Origin: Aurantiochytrium sp. KH105
Taxonomy: Eukaryota; Sar; Bigyra; Thraustochytrida; Thraustochytriidae
Reading direction: 5' to 3'
Length of the DNA stretch: 64,000 nt
NCBI GenBank assembly: GCA_003116975.1
Contig: BGKB01000235.1
Span: forward strand, 1-64,000
This document shows, piece after piece, positions 61,524 to 64,000 of this stretch; the first letter of the stretch is position 1, and every line of letters begins with the position of its first letter. The position numbers and the translations under genes were made by a program. Below the pieces are notes generated by a model. The model was not told the origin of the DNA. It did not search any database and worked only from the letters and a program-made list of their open reading frames with translations.

Positions 61524-63566
61524 GCTCTTCGTCGCCGCGCGGTCCTTCGCCGCCACTCTCCGGTCCTTTCTCTCGCTTGCTCGCTTGCTCGCTTCTTGTG
61601 CGCGCTCTCCCTGCCGACGTCGACGCCCGCGACGCCCACGACGCCTTCAACTTGGAGCGCGATCTCCTGCCGCCCTTCGCGCGGGCGCGCGAGAGCAGGC
61701 TGCGGCGGCCGGGCGTGCCGTCTGCGGCTGCGCCTGCGGGCCCGACGACTTCTGCGGCCGCGTCTGCGCTGTCTTCGCCCGCGCGAGCGTCGCGCCCTTC
61801 GCGCGCGTCGGGATGCGCGTCAGAACGGAGTCTGTCTCGTCTGTGCACGAAATCCAGACGGAAACAGAAACAGAGCGATGCGGAACATTGCAAAGCAAAG
61901 CAATCGTGCACAGCAAGCGGGAACTACGTGAAGCCATGATGCGAAGCCAAAGCAAAGTAAAGAGCAAAAAACACAGCAAGGAGCGAAAAACACAGCAAAG
62001 AGCAAGAAGCAAAGCAAAGAGCGAAATGTAAACCCAAGAAGTGAAGCAGGCTCTTGTGCCCGTATGCGAGGGAAAAACACAGTCGACGAACAAGTTTGGA
62101 ATCCTTGGCGATGATCTTACTGTTAGGCAGAAACGCGGTGGCGCTGAGGGAGGCGATGCTGAGAGCGACTCCCTCGAAGAATCAGAGACTGGCGGCTACT
62201 TCGCGAAAAGTGATACTACTTCGATTGCCCAACCAACCAGATCGTGACATGTCGGACCGCATCCGACAACTCTCTGGTCTCTCCAGAGAAGGAAGTGATC
62301 AAGAGATCGGATCGACTTAGCTTAGCACACGTTGCTTGGGGATATCGCCGCATGGTGCAGTTCACGGCGATCCTCTTGGACGCAGACTTCTCACCTTCTT
62401 CTCCAGTCAATCTCGGAGCTTGGAGTCCCCAGTCGGCAGGACATTTTGATAGGTCTCTTCTTGAGCCTTTTCATTTCATGCCCCCTCGCGCTCCTTTCTC
62501 TAAGCGGCCTATCCCACATAGACCATTACGAGGCAGCTGACGCAATCGATGGTCTGTCTGTGGGGACTGTGGTGACAAATCCAGGGTGTGCACATCCTGG
62601 GGACCCCTCGGGGACCTCTGCTGCGGCGAGCTCGATCGAGTCCGTGCCACTTCGCTCTGCTCGCCCGGCCGGCCGCCCAGGACGACAGCGCGCGTTTCGC
62701 GCAGTGACGGCGGTTTAGAGGCTCGTGATTTGCATGGGAGATGGCGAGGGTGTCGCGGGCGTGCGGCGCGAAGAGCTCGGATTCGTGGCTGCGCGAGCCC
62801 AATGTAAGCGTGTCGCGCCTCCGGATGAAACCGGAACTTCGCCCCACAGCTGCAGGCTGCTCTTCATTTCTTTCTTTCCTTCTTTCCTTCTCTTGCCGGA
62901 GGTCGTCCATCTATCTCTCGAGACTGGGCTGGAAACTCAAGAAACCCGCGGCGCCGAGGACCTGCGGCGACCGAGCGCTACTGCCGCCGCCCCACTCCGC
63001 GCTGCTCTTCGAGCAGACGCCGCGGATTCTTGGGCTCTGATCGAGGCTGGGATGGTTTTATGCTGCACCGTGGTTTGCGACTCACTACCTTCCGAACTAC
63101 GCTTACGCTCATCGCGAAGACGATATCGATGAGGCCGCGCGAGTTTTCAAGATCATCCTCGAGCGCGATGGCCCCGCCGATCGACGGGGCGCTCCGCCCT
63201 TCACGGCCTCGCGCTTCTGATCTGCAGCGAAAGCAGCCGCAGCTGCAGCACCAGCAGCTCGTGCCGGCCGTGGCCGTGGGACCTGACGCGACACGGCGTG
63301 GCTCGACGCGGGGGGCCACGGTGGGTGCGTGGTACGTACGTCCATGCCAACTTCAACTTTTGCTCTGACAATAGGCGAGGCAAGGCTTTGCTTGCATGCA
63401 AGCAAGACTGGAGGGAAAGAGGCGCCCATGCTCCAGACCCGGAACTGGCCAGACCGCACGCGAGTGAGCCGAGCCGACAGACGCTCCTGGCGGACGTGCA
63501 GCAGCAGCAGCAGCAAAAGGAGGAGAAGGAGGAGAAGAAGAAGCAGGCAAGTGGAATCTGTGAGAG
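61524..63566. other. Divergent 2.0-kb spacer, no gene recognised
   Basis: Between the SDR-CbiX start and the elongase start. Contains AAAGCAAAGAGC-like repeats (about 61960-62030) and, near the right end, CAG followed by GGAGAA repeats. Short frames on both strands lack domains. Both promoters presumably lie here. Confidence 0.45.
63498..63545. repeat. CAG and GGAGAA simple repeats in the elongase leader
   Basis: Five CAG triplets followed by AAGGAGGAGAAGGAGGAGAA, just before the predicted elongase ATG. Confidence 0.85.
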
Positions 63567-64000
63567 ATGGCGTCTCACGCAGAGCCTGCGATGCCCGTGG
63601 AGCTGCCGGACCCAAAGAAGGTGACAGGAGCCGCGGGAATCACGGCTGCTGCGCAAACGGAAAAGACGACCAAGCCACGCGGGGCCGGAAGGGCCATCGA
63701 CAGAAGTGATGGCTTCTTCCGCACCTTTAACATCTGCGCGCTCTTTGGCGTCGCCTTCTACTACGCCTTCCAGAATGGGCCAAATGATAATGACGGCAAA
63801 ATGGTCTTCAATCGGAGTCTCTTTTACGACACCATGGTCTCCGAGCCGGTCTACATGGGCATCCCCGCGTTGTATCTGGTCGCGGTCTGGACGCTCAGCC
63901 GGTTCATGCGTGACAAGCCTCCAGCCACAGAGTTTTTGCGCAACCGCGTTCAGCCCATCTACAATCTCACGCAGATCGTGCTCTGCGCTTACATGAGCTG
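63567..64000 (+). CDS. ELO-family fatty-acid elongase, 3' truncated by window end
   Basis: The ATG at 63567 (GAGAGATGGC) opens 144 codons to the window edge. After a polar, Lys-rich 45 residues come DRSDGFFRTFNICALFGVAF, two predicted membrane helices (about 55-70 and 92-112), and NRVQPIYNLTQIVLCAYMS, the usual ELO segment before the second helix (P-x-x-x-YN-x-x-Q/L). The N-terminus resembles thraustochytrid PUFA (delta-9-type) elongases as I remember them. The catalytic HxxHH motif would lie beyond the window, so specificity and integrity cannot be judged. ELO enzymes condense malonyl-CoA with acyl-CoA in the ER. Confidence 0.78.
   Translation, partial: MASHAEPAMPVELPDPKKVTGAAGITAAAQTEKTTKPRGAGRAIDRSDGFFRTFNICALFGVAFYYAFQNGPNDNDGKMVFNRSLFYDTMVSEPVYMGIPALYLVAVWTLSRFMRDKPPATEFLRNRVQPIYNLTQIVLCAYMS

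Noticed and set aside
1-64000. CRISPR arrays, operons, bacterial ribosome-binding sites, riboswitches and mobile elements
   Set aside because: No such signals were seen; the eukaryotic gene content and introns make the bacterial ones inapplicable, and no transposase, reverse transcriptase, capsid-like or terminal-repeat structure was recognised.

Overview
The window reads as nuclear DNA of a unicellular, flagellate-forming eukaryote, most likely a labyrinthulomycete (thraustochytrid-type stramenopile). This is inference. The grounds are GC-rich, intron-poor, closely packed genes on both strands, motile-cilium genes (CCDC40, CCDC103, a CEP164-like protein), a long-chain fatty-acid elongase whose N-terminus looks like thraustochytrid PUFA elongases, and the few introns being short and next to the start codon. 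I saw no rRNA, tRNA, CRISPR array, transposase, reverse transcriptase or viral gene.

Layout. 0-4.7 kb: the end of an ankyrin protein, a WD40 gene with a C-terminal CaaX box, and the decayed remnant of a second tandem WD40 copy. 4.7-6.2 kb: a secreted/ER prolyl-4-hydroxylase-like oxygenase carrying what looks like a pVHL beta domain and ending HEEL. 6.3-10.6 kb: CCDC40 and CCDC103 head to head. 11-22.5 kb: an orphan gene, a CCCH-Smr RNA-binding protein, a gene-poor repeat-rich stretch (13.6-18.1 kb), a second orphan, and a CEP164-like protein with three WW-type segments. 22.9-31.1 kb: CNOT1, scaffold of the CCR4-NOT deadenylase. 31.4-39.7 kb: a membrane MORN-TIR-like protein, a SUMO-like-domain protein, a TMTC O-mannosyltransferase and a membrane-anchored nu-class GST. 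41.2-50.6 kb: an M3 oligopeptidase, RABL3, a third orphan, a spliced erlectin/OS-9 lectin and a methyltransferase. 50.9-61.5 kb: a PH plus degenerate RhoGAP protein, an OSCA/TMEM63-like channel, and an SDR-CbiX fusion. 63.6 kb to the end: the 5' part of a fatty-acid elongase.

Themes. Two groups recur: cilium construction (CCDC40, CCDC103, CEP164-like) and secretory-pathway functions (prolyl hydroxylase, TMTC, erlectin, elongase). Several first codons had to be moved because the longest open frames begin with non-ATG codons. In three cases (CEP164-like, CNOT1, PH-RhoGAP) a 5' intron with GT...AG ends restores an ATG in frame; erlectin needs a phase-0 intron after its signal-peptide exon. All coordinates and motif comparisons were worked out by eye. 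Family assignments rest on remembered motifs, not on database searches.
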